Shown here: positions 8,636 through 17,185 of the stretch, piece after piece
How the letters are laid out: the number at the start of each line of letters is the position of its first letter
Position numbering within the stretch: the stretch's first letter is position 1
DNA from: CAIWHR01 sp039931775
GTDB lineage: Bacteria; Pseudomonadota; Gammaproteobacteria; Burkholderiales; Casimicrobiaceae
DNA: 64,000 nucleotides
Direction of reading: 5' to 3'
Assembly: GCA_039931775.1 (NCBI GenBank)
Contig: JBDTRG010000065.1
Span: 1 to 64,000 of the forward strand
Translations under genes and position numbers: made by a program
Notes under the pieces: generated by a model
Databases searched by the model: none
Seen by the model: only the letters and a program-made list of their open reading frames with translations
What the model was told of the DNA's origin: nothing

Positions 8636-10060
8636 CTATTGCGGTTTCGCCTGCGCGGAAACGGCCTTCGTCGACGCGATCACCGGCAGACCCTTCAACT
8701 GGTTCATCGCCTGGGAGAGCTGGAAATCCTCCGTCGACCCGAACTCGAAGCGCGGCGCGAGCGGTGGGGCGGCAACGCCGCCCGGCTGCGTCTTCGCCTT
8801 TTCCGCCTCCGGATCATTGCGCTTCAGCGTCTCCACCGCCTTCGAGGCCGCGCTTTCGCTGCGGCCGGTGCCGAGGTGGTTTTCAAGGTTGGCTTCGCGG
8901 ATGCGGTTCGGCGAATCGCGGCCATCGTCGACGTAGATGTCAGGCTCGATGCCTTTGGCCTGGATCGATCGGCCGGAAGGCGTGTAGTAGCGGGCGGTCG
9001 TGAGCTTCAATCCAGCGTTGTTCGACAACGGCAGAATCGTCTGCACCGAGCCCTTGCCGAACGTCTGCCCGCCGAGCACTACTGCACGCTTGTGGTCCTG
9101 CAGCGCGCCGGCGACGATTTCCGACGCCGAGGCGGTGCCGCCATCGACTAGCACGACCATCGGCACCTTCTTGACGGCGGCCGGCAGGTCCTTCAGATAG
9201 TCGTCGCCGCGGCGCGTGTAGTGCTCCTTCGATGCCGTCAGTCGCATCCGCGCTTCGGCCGTGCGGCCGTCGGTGTAGACGATCAGCGCATCTTTCGGCA
9301 GGAACGCCGCCGAGACCGCGACCGCCTGATTGAGGAGGCCGCCCGGGTCGCTGCGCAGGTCGAGCACGAGGCCTTTCAGCTCGCCCTGCTTGTACATGTC
9401 CTTCAGCGCCTTTGCGAGGTCTTCGCCTGTGCGGTCCTGGAACTGCCGGACGCGGACGTAGCCGTAGCCCGGTTCCAGCATCTTCGCGCGCACGCTCTTG
9501 ACGTTGATTTCCTCGCGGACGAGCGTGAAGCTCAGCAGGCCTTCTGCATCCTTCCGTGCGACCGTCAACGTGACCGGCGTCCCGGGCTTGCCCCGCATCA
9601 TGTCGACGGCCTTGGACAGCGGCATGCCGCGCGTCGCCGTGTCGTCGATCTTGACGATCAGGTCGCCGGATTTGATGCCGGCGCGGAACGCGGGCGTCTC
9701 CTCGATCGGGGAAATCACGCGAACGGTGCCGTCCTCGACGCCGACCTCGATGCCGAGGCCGCCGAACTTGCCCTGCGTCGATATCTGCAGGTCCTTGAAT
9801 GCCTCGGCGTCGAGAAAGTCGGAATGCGGGTCGAGCCCGTGCACCATTCCGTTGATCGCTTCCTTGATGAGCTTCTCGTCGGAAACGGGCTCGACGTAGT
9901 CGCTCTTGATCCGGCCGAAGACGGCGGAGAGGAGCTGCAGATCCTCGTACGGGATCGGCAGCTTGGCATCGCGCTGCGCGATCACCGAGAAATTGATCGA
10001 CAGCAAAACACCGAGCACCGCGCCCAGGCTGATGAGGCCAGCCTTTTTCCAGTTATTCAT
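8636..10060 (-). CDS. ctpA: C-terminal processing peptidase, S41 family
   Basis: Periplasmic, membrane-anchored serine protease that trims C termini of envelope proteins. The 474-residue protein has an N-terminal signal/anchor helix (about 7-27), a PDZ domain (about 95-180, GLGIEVGVEDGTVRVISPI) and the S41 catalytic core with GGTASASEIVAGALQ (Ser-Lys dyad Ser) and TFGKGSVQ (Lys). The start is ATG 10060: an AAAGG ribosome site lies 9 bases upstream, whereas the ATG three codons earlier abuts that site. The C-terminal 60 residues are rich in Ala, Pro and Lys. In related genomes an EnvC-like gene separates it from gpmI; it is missing here. Confidence 0.93.
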   Translation of the reverse strand: MNNWKKAGLISLGAVLGVLLSINFSVIAQRDAKLPIPYEDLQLLSAVFGRIKSDYVEPVSDEKLIKEAINGMVHGLDPHSDFLDAEAFKDLQISTQGKFGGLGIEVGVEDGTVRVISPIEETPAFRAGIKSGDLIVKIDDTATRGMPLSKAVDMMRGKPGTPVTLTVARKDAEGLLSFTLVREEINVKSVRAKMLEPGYGYVRVRQFQDRTGEDLAKALKDMYKQGELKGLVLDLRSDPGGLLNQAVAVSAAFLPKDALIVYTDGRTAEARMRLTASKEHYTRRGDDYLKDLPAAVKKVPMVVLVDGGTASASEIVAGALQDHKRAVVLGGQTFGKGSVQTILPLSNNAGLKLTTARYYTPSGRSIQAKGIEPDIYVDDGRDSPNRIREANLENHLGTGRSESAASKAVETLKRNDPEAEKAKTQPGGVAAPPLAPRFEFGSTEDFQLSQAMNQLKGLPVIASTKAVSAQAKPQ

Positions 10061-10258
10061 CGTCGTCATCCTTTGCCGGATCGCCAGAGTATACGCCGGG
10101 TGCCTGTAGCGCCGACCGAAGCGCCCCGAGAGGACGTTGGTCCCCGAATATTGCAGCAAGTTCCATGCCGGTAGCGTCGAGCATTCGGTCGACCGATTCC
10201 GGGTGGTTGCAGAAAAAGTGAGCGTTCACTCCGACACGCCGCAGCCGGACGGCAGCCG
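10061..10258. other. Intergenic gap between gpmI and ctpA
   Basis: 198 bases with no confident gene. On the minus strand TATACT (10088-10093) could be a -10 element for ctpA, but its -35 is poor. A minus-strand open frame ending at 10053 and overlapping the ctpA start could encode about 54 residues, but its third-position base use is mixed and no ribosome site precedes it. This is where many relatives carry an EnvC-type M23 peptidase gene. Confidence 0.4.
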
Positions 10259-11818
10259 TTAGGCAAAGGCGACCAGCGACCTGCCCGTCATCTCGACCGG
10301 TTGCGCGAGTCCCATCATCGCAAGGAGCGTGGGTGCGACATCCTGCAGTGCGCCGCCGGGGGTGAGCGTTGCGCTGCGCCCCACGTAGACGCACGGCACC
10401 CGGAAGAGCGTGTGCGCGGTATGCGGCTGGCCGGTCGCTTCGTCGTGCATCTTTTCGGCATTCCCGTGGTCGGCGGTGATCAGAACCTCGCCTCCTGCTT
10501 CGCGAGCCGCCGCCACCACGCGGCCGATGCAAACGTCGAGCGCTTCGATGGCGCGCGTCGCCGCGTCGAGGTTCCCGGTATGCCCGACCATGTCGCCGTT
10601 CGCGTAATTGCAGACGATGGCGTCGAATCCGCCCGAGCCGATTGCGGCGACGAGCTTGTCGGTGACCTCGAACGCGCTCATTTCGGGCTGCTGATCGTAG
10701 GTTGCGACCCTGGGCGACGGCACGAGAATCCGCTCCTCGCCGGGATACGGCGCCTCGACGCCGCCGCTGAAGAAGTAGGTCACGTGCGCGTATTTCTCGG
10801 TCTCGGCGATGCGCAGCTGCGTCAACCCGAGCGACGACAGGTATTCGCCGAAGCTCATCGCCACCGACTGTGGCGCGAATGCCGCCGGCAGGCGAGCGAA
10901 TTCGTCGCCGTAGCTCGTCAGGCAGACGAACGCCGCGAGCTTCGGGACGCGGCCGCGCGCGAAGCCGTCGAAAGTTTCGGCGGTCAGCGCGCGAGTCATC
11001 TCCCGGGCGCGGTCGGCGCGGAAATTCATGAAGACGACCACGTCGCCGTCGGCCATCGTCGCAACGCGGCCGTCGTGGTCGACGACCGCGGTGGCGCGGA
11101 CGAACTCGTCGGTCTCCCCGCGTGCGTAGGCGCCCGCCAGGCCGGCCTGCGCACTCGCGGCGCGGTACGCGGCCGCGCCGTCGACGATCAAGTGGTAAGC
11201 CTCCGTCAGGCGTTCCCAGCGCTGGTCGCGATCCATCGCGTAGTAGCGGCCGACGATCGACGCGATGCGCGCCGACGGGCGCCGGGCGCAGGTCTGCTGC
11301 AGGAAGGCGAGCGAAGCTTCGGCGCTTTGCGGCGGCGTGTCGCGTCCGTCGAGGAACGCATGGACCAGGACGCGCGGCGCCCCGATGGCGGCCGCGAGGT
11401 CGACCATCGCGGCGATCTGCCGTTCGTGGCTGTGCACCCCACCCGGCGAAGCGAGGCCCAGGATGTGCACGGTGGTCCCTCGCGACTTGGCCGTGGCGAC
11501 GGCGCCCGCGAGGACGGTATTTTTCGCGAACTCGCCGATCTCGATCGCGTGGTCGATCCGCGTGTAGTCCTGGTAGATGACGCGGCCCGCGCCGATGTTG
11601 AGGTGGCCGACCTCGGAATTGCCCATCTGCCCTCGCGGCAGGCCGACTTTGAGCTCGGACGCGTCGATCGTCGTGTGCGGGCACGTCGCCATCAGCGCGT
11701 CCCAGTTCGGCTTTCGCGCCCGCGCGATCGCGTTGTCGGGTGTTGCCTCGCGGCTGCCGAAACCATCGAGGATCACGAGGACCACGGGACGGACGGCAGG
11801 GTGGACGGTGGGAGGCAT
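10259..11818 (-). CDS. gpmI: 2,3-bisphosphoglycerate-independent phosphoglycerate mutase
   Basis: Glycolytic and gluconeogenic enzyme interconverting 3- and 2-phosphoglycerate using two Mn ions and a phosphoserine intermediate. The 519-residue protein has the alkaline-phosphatase-fold metal motif VILDGFGSRE near residue 15, the catalytic serine in GQMGNSEVGHLNIGAGR near residue 67, and the C-terminal metal sites TADHGNAE and PHTAHT. The length is normal for the family. The gene is divergent from the rhodanese gene, with 87 bases between starts. Confidence 0.97.
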   Translation of the reverse strand: MPPTVHPAVRPVVLVILDGFGSREATPDNAIARARKPNWDALMATCPHTTIDASELKVGLPRGQMGNSEVGHLNIGAGRVIYQDYTRIDHAIEIGEFAKNTVLAGAVATAKSRGTTVHILGLASPGGVHSHERQIAAMVDLAAAIGAPRVLVHAFLDGRDTPPQSAEASLAFLQQTCARRPSARIASIVGRYYAMDRDQRWERLTEAYHLIVDGAAAYRAASAQAGLAGAYARGETDEFVRATAVVDHDGRVATMADGDVVVFMNFRADRAREMTRALTAETFDGFARGRVPKLAAFVCLTSYGDEFARLPAAFAPQSVAMSFGEYLSSLGLTQLRIAETEKYAHVTYFFSGGVEAPYPGEERILVPSPRVATYDQQPEMSAFEVTDKLVAAIGSGGFDAIVCNYANGDMVGHTGNLDAATRAIEALDVCIGRVVAAAREAGGEVLITADHGNAEKMHDEATGQPHTAHTLFRVPCVYVGRSATLTPGGALQDVAPTLLAMMGLAQPVEMTGRSLVAFA

Positions 11819-11905
11819 CGAAATCGGCCGGAGGCGGGACAGGCCCCGGGCAGTGCGTCCGGTGCGTTATCATTTTACCTTTACCGCATCCGGAGTCTCG
11901 CTTTG

Positions 11906-12316
11906 ATGTCATTCGTCCAGGGCAATTGGATGCTCATCCTCGTCTTCGTGCTGTCGGGCGCGATGCTCGTCTGGCCGTTCGTCCAGCGCCGCCTGTCGCC
12001 GGGCAAGGACGTCGGCAACCTCGAGGTCACGCGCCTCATCAACTCGTCGCACGCGGTGCTGGTCGACGTGCGCGAGACCAAGGAATACGAGGGCGGCCGG
12101 CTTCCCAACGCGATCCACATTCCGCTGTCGCAGTTGAAAAGCCGTGGCGACGAGCTCGCGCGGCTCGTCGACAAGCCGGTCGTTGCGTACGACATGATGG
12201 GCAACCGGGCCCGGATGGCGAATGCGTCGCTCACGCGCCTTGGCTTCAAGGACGTCTACAACCTGCGAGGCGGCTACCGGGCCTGGAAGGATGCCGGACT
12301 TCCCGTGGAGAAGTGA
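11906..12316 (+). CDS. Membrane-anchored rhodanese-like protein lacking the catalytic cysteine
   Basis: A 136-residue protein with one N-terminal transmembrane helix (about 8-26) and a cytoplasmic or periplasmic rhodanese domain: LVDVRETKEYEGGRLPNAIHIPLSQL. In active rhodaneses the loop after the VVAY strand carries Cys (CxxGxR). Here it reads YDMMGNR, with Asp96 in place of Cys, so sulfurtransferase activity is not expected. It heads the rhodanese-grxC-secB run that is conserved in betaproteobacteria. Family members at this position (YibN-like) are of unknown role. The ATG at 11906 starts directly before the membrane helix. Confidence 0.9.
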   Translation: MSFVQGNWMLILVFVLSGAMLVWPFVQRRLSPGKDVGNLEVTRLINSSHAVLVDVRETKEYEGGRLPNAIHIPLSQLKSRGDELARLVDKPVVAYDMMGNRARMANASLTRLGFKDVYNLRGGYRAWKDAGLPVEK

Positions 12317-12317
12317 T

Positions 12318-12584
12318 TTGCCGACGGTGACGATGTACACGACGGCCGTGTGTCCGTACTGCATCCAGGCCGAGCGCTTCCTGAGAGCCCGCGGCGTCAC
12401 CGAAATCGCCGAGATCCGCGTCGATATCGATCCCGCGCTGCGCCGGGCGATGATGGACCGCACGGGTCGCCGCACGGTGCCGCAGATCTACATCGACGAC
12501 ACCCACGTCGGCGGTTTCGAAGACCTGGTCGCGCTCGATCACGCCGGCCGGCTCGCGCCGTTGCTGGCCGGCGCGCCCGCCTGA
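12318..12584 (+). CDS. grxC: Glutaredoxin 3
   Basis: Small glutathione-dependent disulfide oxidoreductase, 88 residues, with the active-site CPYC near residue 13 and the glutathione-binding TVPQIYID cis-Pro loop and GGFED motif. The start codon is judged to be TTG 12318, one base after the stop of the rhodanese gene. It gives the normal glutaredoxin N terminus (MPTVTMYTT) and has GGAGAAG just upstream. The next ATG (12333) would remove the first beta-strand. secB follows after 76 bases. Confidence 0.93.
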   Translation: MPTVTMYTTAVCPYCIQAERFLRARGVTEIAEIRVDIDPALRRAMMDRTGRRTVPQIYIDDTHVGGFEDLVALDHAGRLAPLLAGAPA

Positions 12585-12660
12585 CCGGGGATGGCTCCGC
12601 TCCGCCTGGCCGTGGCCGGTGAGGTAAAATCGCACGTTTGACCCCTTCGAGGATTTCATC

Positions 12661-13137
12661 ATGGTCGACCCGCAAGTACCCGGCGACGGCGCGCAGAACG
12701 TCACCTTTACGATCGACAAGATCTACATCAAGGACCTTTCGCTCGAAAGCCCGGGGTCGCCGCAGTCGTTCCTCACCCAGGAGCAGCCGCAGGTCGAGGT
12801 CGGGCTGCGCACGCGCGGCGAGCAGATCCAGCCGGATGTCTACGAATGCGTGCTGACGGTGACGCTGACGGCGAAAGTAGGCGACAAGACGCTGTTCCTG
12901 GTCGAGGCATCGCAGGCCGGCATCTTCACGATCCGCGGCATTCCGGCGGAGCAGCTCCAGCCGGTGATCGCGATCAACTGCCCCACGGTGCTTTTCCCGT
13001 ACATCCGCGAAGCGCTGGCCGACGCCGTGACCCGCGCCGGATTCCCGCCGGTGCATCTCGCGCCGATCAACTTCGAGACGCTTTACCAGCAGCAACTCGC
13101 GCAGATGCAGCCGCAACCGGCCGCTGCGGTCAACTGA
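12661..13137 (+). CDS. secB: Protein-export chaperone SecB
   Basis: Homotetrameric cytosolic chaperone that keeps precursor proteins unfolded and delivers them to SecA. The 158-residue protein shows the conserved beta-sheet region (FTIDKIYIKDLSLESP), the long VYECVLTVTLTAKV strand and the APINFETLYQQQLAQ C-terminal segment. Its length and the neighbours grxC and gpsA match the standard order. A GAGG ribosome site precedes ATG 12661. Upstream TAAAAT at 12625-12630 could be a -10 element, without a good -35. Confidence 0.97.
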   Translation: MVDPQVPGDGAQNVTFTIDKIYIKDLSLESPGSPQSFLTQEQPQVEVGLRTRGEQIQPDVYECVLTVTLTAKVGDKTLFLVEASQAGIFTIRGIPAEQLQPVIAINCPTVLFPYIREALADAVTRAGFPPVHLAPINFETLYQQQLAQMQPQPAAAVN

Positions 13138-13159
13138 GTCCGCGGCGGGCAAGGGCACG

Positions 13160-13657
13160 ATGACCCGATCCGCCGGCCGTCGGCGTTGCGCACAGCGTAG
13201 CGCAGGTCGGGCTGCGGTCATCGCGCTGGCCATCGCGGCGAATTGCGCTGCCGCCGCCGACTTCCTGTCGACGGCCGACGCCGCAACTGTTCTCTATGAC
13301 GCGCCATCGGCCAAGGCGCGGCCGCTGTTCGTGCTCTCCCGCGACACGCCGGTCGAGGTCATCGTCCCGGTCGAGGGCTGGACGAAGGTCCGCGACGTCG
13401 GCGGCACGATCGGATGGATCGAGAAGAAGAGCCTCGCCGACCGGCGATCGCTCGTCGTCCGCGTTCCTGCGGCAGAGGTGCGCGCGAACCCCGAAGACGC
13501 GGCACCGCTCGTTTTTCGCGCCGAACAGGGCGTGCTGCTGGAGCTCGCCGAGCCGGCGTCCGGTTCGACGACGACCTCGATGCCCGGCTGGGTCAAAGTC
13601 AGGCATCGCGACGGCCAGACGGGATTCGTGCGGATCACGCAGGTGTTCGGCCTCTGA
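13160..13657 (+). CDS. Periplasmic SH3-domain protein
   Basis: A 165-residue exported protein with an N-terminal signal peptide (about residues 18-33, ending NCAAAADFLS) and two bacterial SH3-like modules. One is around 40-90 (VLYDAPSAKARPLFVL...VEGWTKVRDVGGTIGWIEKK), the other around 95-160 (VRVPAAEVRANPEDAAPLVFRAEQGVLLEL...GWVKVRHRDGQTGFVR). Such domains often bind peptidoglycan or peptides. It lies between secB and gpsA, as in related betaproteobacteria. The start has several basic residues before the hydrophobic core, so a slightly later start is possible. No catalytic role is expected. Confidence 0.85.
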   Translation: MTRSAGRRRCAQRSAGRAAVIALAIAANCAAAADFLSTADAATVLYDAPSAKARPLFVLSRDTPVEVIVPVEGWTKVRDVGGTIGWIEKKSLADRRSLVVRVPAAEVRANPEDAAPLVFRAEQGVLLELAEPASGSTTTSMPGWVKVRHRDGQTGFVRITQVFGL

Positions 13658-13704
13658 GCCTGCCGGCCCGCGTGCGGTACCCAGGCGGCGGGCCCGACAT
13701 CGGC

Positions 13705-14715
13705 ATGAAATCCAGGATCGCGGTCATCGGCGCCGGCGCATGGGGGACGGCGCTCGCCGCGCACCTCGCGCGCCGCACCGATCTGTCCGTCACGCTTGCC
13801 GCGCGCGACGCGGCGCAGGCGGGGTCGATCGCCGCCGCGCGCGTCAACGAGAAATACCTGCCGGGTGTCGCCCTGCCGGATTCGCTTGCGATCACCGCGG
13901 ATCTCAGGGCGCTCGCCGCAGCGGATCTGCTGATCGTCGGCACACCCGTCGCGGCGCTGCCCGACGTCGCGCGGGCGCTGGCCGGGGCCGGAGCGCGCGC
14001 GCCGCTCGTCTGGCTGTCGAAGGGCTTCATTTCCGTTGCGGCGGGCGGCGCTCATCCCTCGGGCGTCGCGCTCGCGCACGAGGTACTGGCCGCGATTTGG
14101 CCCGCCCCGGTGGGAATCGTGTCGGGGCCGAGCTTCGCCGAGGAGGTCGCGCGCGGGCTGCCGACGGCGGTGACCGTCGCCGCGACGGATGCGACGCTCG
14201 CCGCGCGGGTCGCCTCGCTGCTCCGCGCCGACACGCTGCGGGCGTACGAGAGCGACGACATCGCGGGGGTGGAGGTCGGAGGCGCCATCAAGAACGTCCT
14301 GGCGATTGCCGCGGGAACGAGCGACGGGCTGGGGTTCGGCAACAATGCGCGCGCCGCGCTGATCACGCGCGGGCTTTCGGAGACCGGCCGGCTGTCCGAG
14401 GCCCTCGGAGGCCGACGCGAGACGCTGATGGGCCTCGCAGGTCTGGGCGATCTCGTGCTGACGTGCACCGGCGACCTGTCGCGCAACCGCCGCGTCGGGC
14501 TCGCGCTTGCCGGAGGCAGGTCGCTTGTGCAGATCTTGGCCGAGCTGGGACACGTTGCCGAAGGGGTGGCGACCGCAGCGCTGGTGCGCGCTCTTGCGCG
14601 CCATCACGGCGTCGAAATGCCGATCTGCGATGCCGTTCACGCCGTGCTGTACGAGGGACTTGCGCCGAGGGAAGCGGTTCTGCGGCTGCTGAAGCGCGAG
14701 CATCGCTCCGAGTAG
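13705..14715 (+). CDS. gpsA: Glycerol-3-phosphate dehydrogenase (NAD(P)+)
   Basis: Reduces dihydroxyacetone phosphate to sn-glycerol 3-phosphate for phospholipid synthesis. The 336-residue protein begins with the Rossmann motif IAVIGAGAWGTALAAHLA. It contains WLSKGF near residue 100, GPSFAEEVARGLPTAVTVA near 140, the catalytic lysine region GAIKNVLAIAAG near 195 and the substrate-binding NNARAALITRG near 215. The ATG at 13705 gives the standard N terminus; an upstream in-frame extension has no support. trmL lies on the opposite strand, facing it. Confidence 0.97.
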   Translation: MKSRIAVIGAGAWGTALAAHLARRTDLSVTLAARDAAQAGSIAAARVNEKYLPGVALPDSLAITADLRALAAADLLIVGTPVAALPDVARALAGAGARAPLVWLSKGFISVAAGGAHPSGVALAHEVLAAIWPAPVGIVSGPSFAEEVARGLPTAVTVAATDATLAARVASLLRADTLRAYESDDIAGVEVGGAIKNVLAIAAGTSDGLGFGNNARAALITRGLSETGRLSEALGGRRETLMGLAGLGDLVLTCTGDLSRNRRVGLALAGGRSLVQILAELGHVAEGVATAALVRALARHHGVEMPICDAVHAVLYEGLAPREAVLRLLKREHRSE

Positions 14716-14738
14716 CACCGACTGGCCATGCACTGTCG

Positions 14739-15239
14739 CTAGCTCGAGGCTCCGTCGAAGCCCGTCTGCCTCCACGCTTCGTAGACCGCGACCGCGACCG
14801 CGTTGGACAGGTTGAGGCTGCGCACGCCGGGGCGCATCGGGATCCTGAGTCGCGTGGCCGGATCGAATTTTTCCAGGACCGCGTCGGGCAATCCCGCCGA
14901 TTCGCACCCGAAGACGAGTGCGTCACCCGACGCGAAGCGCGCATCGTAGAGGGATTGCGCGCCGTTGGTCGTGAAAGCGAACCAGCGCCGGGGCCGCTCG
15001 GATTCGAGCGTCGCCCGGCAGGCGTCGAAGTCGCGATGTACTTTGACGTTCGCATATTCGTGATAGTCGAGACCGGCGCGCTTCAATTCACGATCGTCCA
15101 TCCGAAACCCGAGAGGCTCGACGAGGTGCAGCAAGGTTGAGGTGTTGGCGGTCAGCCGGATGACGTTGCCGGTGTTGGGCGGAATCTCCGGGTGCACCAG
15201 CACGACGGCGAAGGGGCGGGACGCAGGCACGCCGGCCAT
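14739..15239 (-). CDS. trmL: tRNA (cytidine(34)-2'-O)-methyltransferase
   Basis: SPOUT-class methyltransferase that modifies the wobble base of tRNA-Leu isoacceptors using SAM. The 166-residue protein shows the family motifs VLVHPEIPPNTGNVIRL, a central LVFGCESAGLP and the C-terminal knot IPMRPGVRSLNLSNAVAVAVYE. The ATG at 15239 gives the usual short N terminus; a 29-codon extension upstream would overlap comF. It is 10 bases downstream of comF, likely co-transcribed. Confidence 0.95.
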   Translation of the reverse strand: MAGVPASRPFAVVLVHPEIPPNTGNVIRLTANTSTLLHLVEPLGFRMDDRELKRAGLDYHEYANVKVHRDFDACRATLESERPRRWFAFTTNGAQSLYDARFASGDALVFGCESAGLPDAVLEKFDPATRLRIPMRPGVRSLNLSNAVAVAVYEAWRQTGFDGASS

Positions 15240-15249
15240 GGGGAGGCCC

Positions 15250-16056
15250 TCAGTCCCGATCGGGGGACAGCGTTCTCGCGACGACCCAGCACTCGACGCG
15301 GGCGGCGCCGGCGCGCTTGAGCGCAAGCGACGCCTCCCTGAGCGTCGCGCCGGTCGTCATCACGTCGTCGACGAGCGCGACGCGTGCGCCGCGGACCACG
15401 CCCCGCACGGTGAATGCGCCGCGGACGTTCGCGCGGCGCGCGGCCCACGGCAGCTCGGCCTGCGGCACGCCGCCTGCGATGCGCTCGAGCGGCAGGGCGA
15501 CGGGCAGCGCGGTGGCGGCGGCGACGCGCGCCGCTATGATGCCCGCCTGATTGAACCCGCGCTCGCGCTGGCGCGCCGCTGACAGTGGCAGCGCGACGAT
15601 GCGCTGTGGACGATTGCCGGGATCGTTGCGTTCGAGTTTCGCGCAAACCGTTGCGGCGAGCTCCGTCCCTGCCCAATGCGCCAGCGCGATGCTGCCGCCG
15701 TATTTGATCCGCTGGACGAGGCGGTCGACCGGAAACGCATACACGAGCGCCGCAACGGTTGCTTCGAACGGCGGCGGATCGTGGAGGCAGGCGCCGCAGA
15801 TCGTGCCGCCGGCGCTGGGCAGTCCGCACATCGTGCATGCGCCGACAACCCGGGGCAGGTCTGCTGCACACTCGGCGCACACGAGCGCGCCGTCGGTTCG
15901 GGCGGCGCACAGTTCGCAGCGCTGCGGCAGCGCTCTCCTCACGACCTCCGCTACGCGCGACGCACACCTGCGAAGCGTGCGGCGCGCGCGGCGGGTCGCG
16001 GCGCAGTCAACCGATTCGGCGCACGCATTTGACAAGACTGGAACCTCCCTCGACAC
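15250..16056 (-). CDS. comF: ComF-family phosphoribosyltransferase-like protein
   Basis: A 268-residue protein of the ComF/GntX family, implicated in DNA uptake in competent bacteria. An N-terminal zinc-ribbon region (about 45-95) has four CxxC pairs: CELC, CAEC, CTMC and CGAC. A type I phosphoribosyltransferase domain follows, with RERGFNQA and the PRPP loop VALVDDVMTTGAT near 230. The start is the first ATG; about 45 basic residues precede the zinc ribbon, so a later start is possible. It is upstream of trmL and divergent from bioB. Confidence 0.9.
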   Translation of the reverse strand: MSREVPVLSNACAESVDCAATRRARRTLRRCASRVAEVVRRALPQRCELCAARTDGALVCAECAADLPRVVGACTMCGLPSAGGTICGACLHDPPPFEATVAALVYAFPVDRLVQRIKYGGSIALAHWAGTELAATVCAKLERNDPGNRPQRIVALPLSAARQRERGFNQAGIIAARVAAATALPVALPLERIAGGVPQAELPWAARRANVRGAFTVRGVVRGARVALVDDVMTTGATLREASLALKRAGAARVECWVVARTLSPDRD

Positions 16057-16134
16057 TCGTCGCGATTGTAGTCGCGCCTGACGCCGGGCGCGACGCGACA
16101 GGCGCCATGCGTCGCCCTGCGCCCGATTGAAAAC

Positions 16135-17175
16135 GTGACACTATCCCTCGACACGCCCCCGACGCCATCCGCCGAACGAATGAGTGCTGCGGGCGAAAGC
16201 CATCGGGACGTAGGCCCGCCGCGCTGGCCGATCGAAGCGATCGATGCACTGTTCGCGCTGCCGTTCCCCGAACTCATGTTTCGCGCGCAGGAAGCGCATC
16301 GGGCGAATCACGCGCCGGCCGCGGTGCAGCTGTCGACGCTGATCTCGATCAAGACCGGCGGTTGTCCCGAGGACTGCGGCTATTGTCCGCAGGCCCGCCG
16401 CTACGACACGGGCGTCGCGGAGCAGGCCCTCCTCGGCCTGGACGCCGTCGTCGCCGCGGCGCAGGCGGCGAAGGCGCAGGGTGCGACACGCTTCTGCATG
16501 GGCGCCGCCTGGCGCGGGCCGAAAGACCGCGACCTCGACCCGGTGCTGGCGATGGTGCGCGAGGTCAAGGCGCTCGGCCTGCAAACCTGTTGCACGCTCG
16601 GCATGCTGCGCGACGGCCAGGCCGAGGCGCTGAAGGCAGCGGGGCTCGACTACTACAACCACAACCTCGACACCGCGCCCGAGTACTACGGCGAGGTCAT
16701 CACGACCCGCGCCTACAAGGACCGGCTCGACACGCTCGACCGGGTGCGCGCGGCCGGCGTCGGCGTGTGTTGCGGCGGCATCGTCGGGATGGGCGAGTCG
16801 AGAGCGCAACGTGCGGGGCTGATCGCGCAGCTCGCCAACCTCGATCCGTATCCGGAATCGGTGCCGATCAACCACCTGGTGCAGGTCGAGGGCACGCCGA
16901 TGCACGAGCGATTCGGCGGCGACGACGCGCTCGACCCGTTCGAATTCGTTCGCACGATCGCGGTCGCGCGGATCACGATGCCGAGGGCCATGGTGCGGCT
17001 GTCCGCCGGCCGGCGCGAGCTCGGCGAAGCGGTGCAGGCCCTCTGCTTTCTCGCCGGCGCCAATTCGATCTTCTACGGCGACAAGCTGCTCACGACGGGC
17101 AATCCCGATGTCGCCGCCGATCGCGCATTGTTCGCAAGGCTCGGGCTCGCCGTCATGGATGCGCCGGCGGCCTGA
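16135..17175 (+). CDS. bioB: Biotin synthase
   Basis: Radical SAM enzyme that inserts sulfur into dethiobiotin, the last step of biotin synthesis. The 346-residue protein carries the 4Fe-4S cysteines in GGCPEDCGYC near residue 75, GLDYYNHNLDT near 170 and GGIVGMGE near 215. The start is taken as GTG 16135; the ATG 15 codons later is an alternative. It leads a bioB-bioF-bioH-bioC run transcribed in one direction. No BirA operator could be recognised upstream. Confidence 0.96.
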   Translation: MTLSLDTPPTPSAERMSAAGESHRDVGPPRWPIEAIDALFALPFPELMFRAQEAHRANHAPAAVQLSTLISIKTGGCPEDCGYCPQARRYDTGVAEQALLGLDAVVAAAQAAKAQGATRFCMGAAWRGPKDRDLDPVLAMVREVKALGLQTCCTLGMLRDGQAEALKAAGLDYYNHNLDTAPEYYGEVITTRAYKDRLDTLDRVRAAGVGVCCGGIVGMGESRAQRAGLIAQLANLDPYPESVPINHLVQVEGTPMHERFGGDDALDPFEFVRTIAVARITMPRAMVRLSAGRRELGEAVQALCFLAGANSIFYGDKLLTTGNPDVAADRALFARLGLAVMDAPAA

Positions 17176-17185
17176 TGCGAACGGT

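Noticed and set aside
10053..10220. Minus-strand 54-codon open frame between gpmI and ctpA, overlapping the ctpA start
   Set aside because: No ribosome site, mixed third-position composition and no known match. It would need a GTG start. Kept only as a note on the gap.
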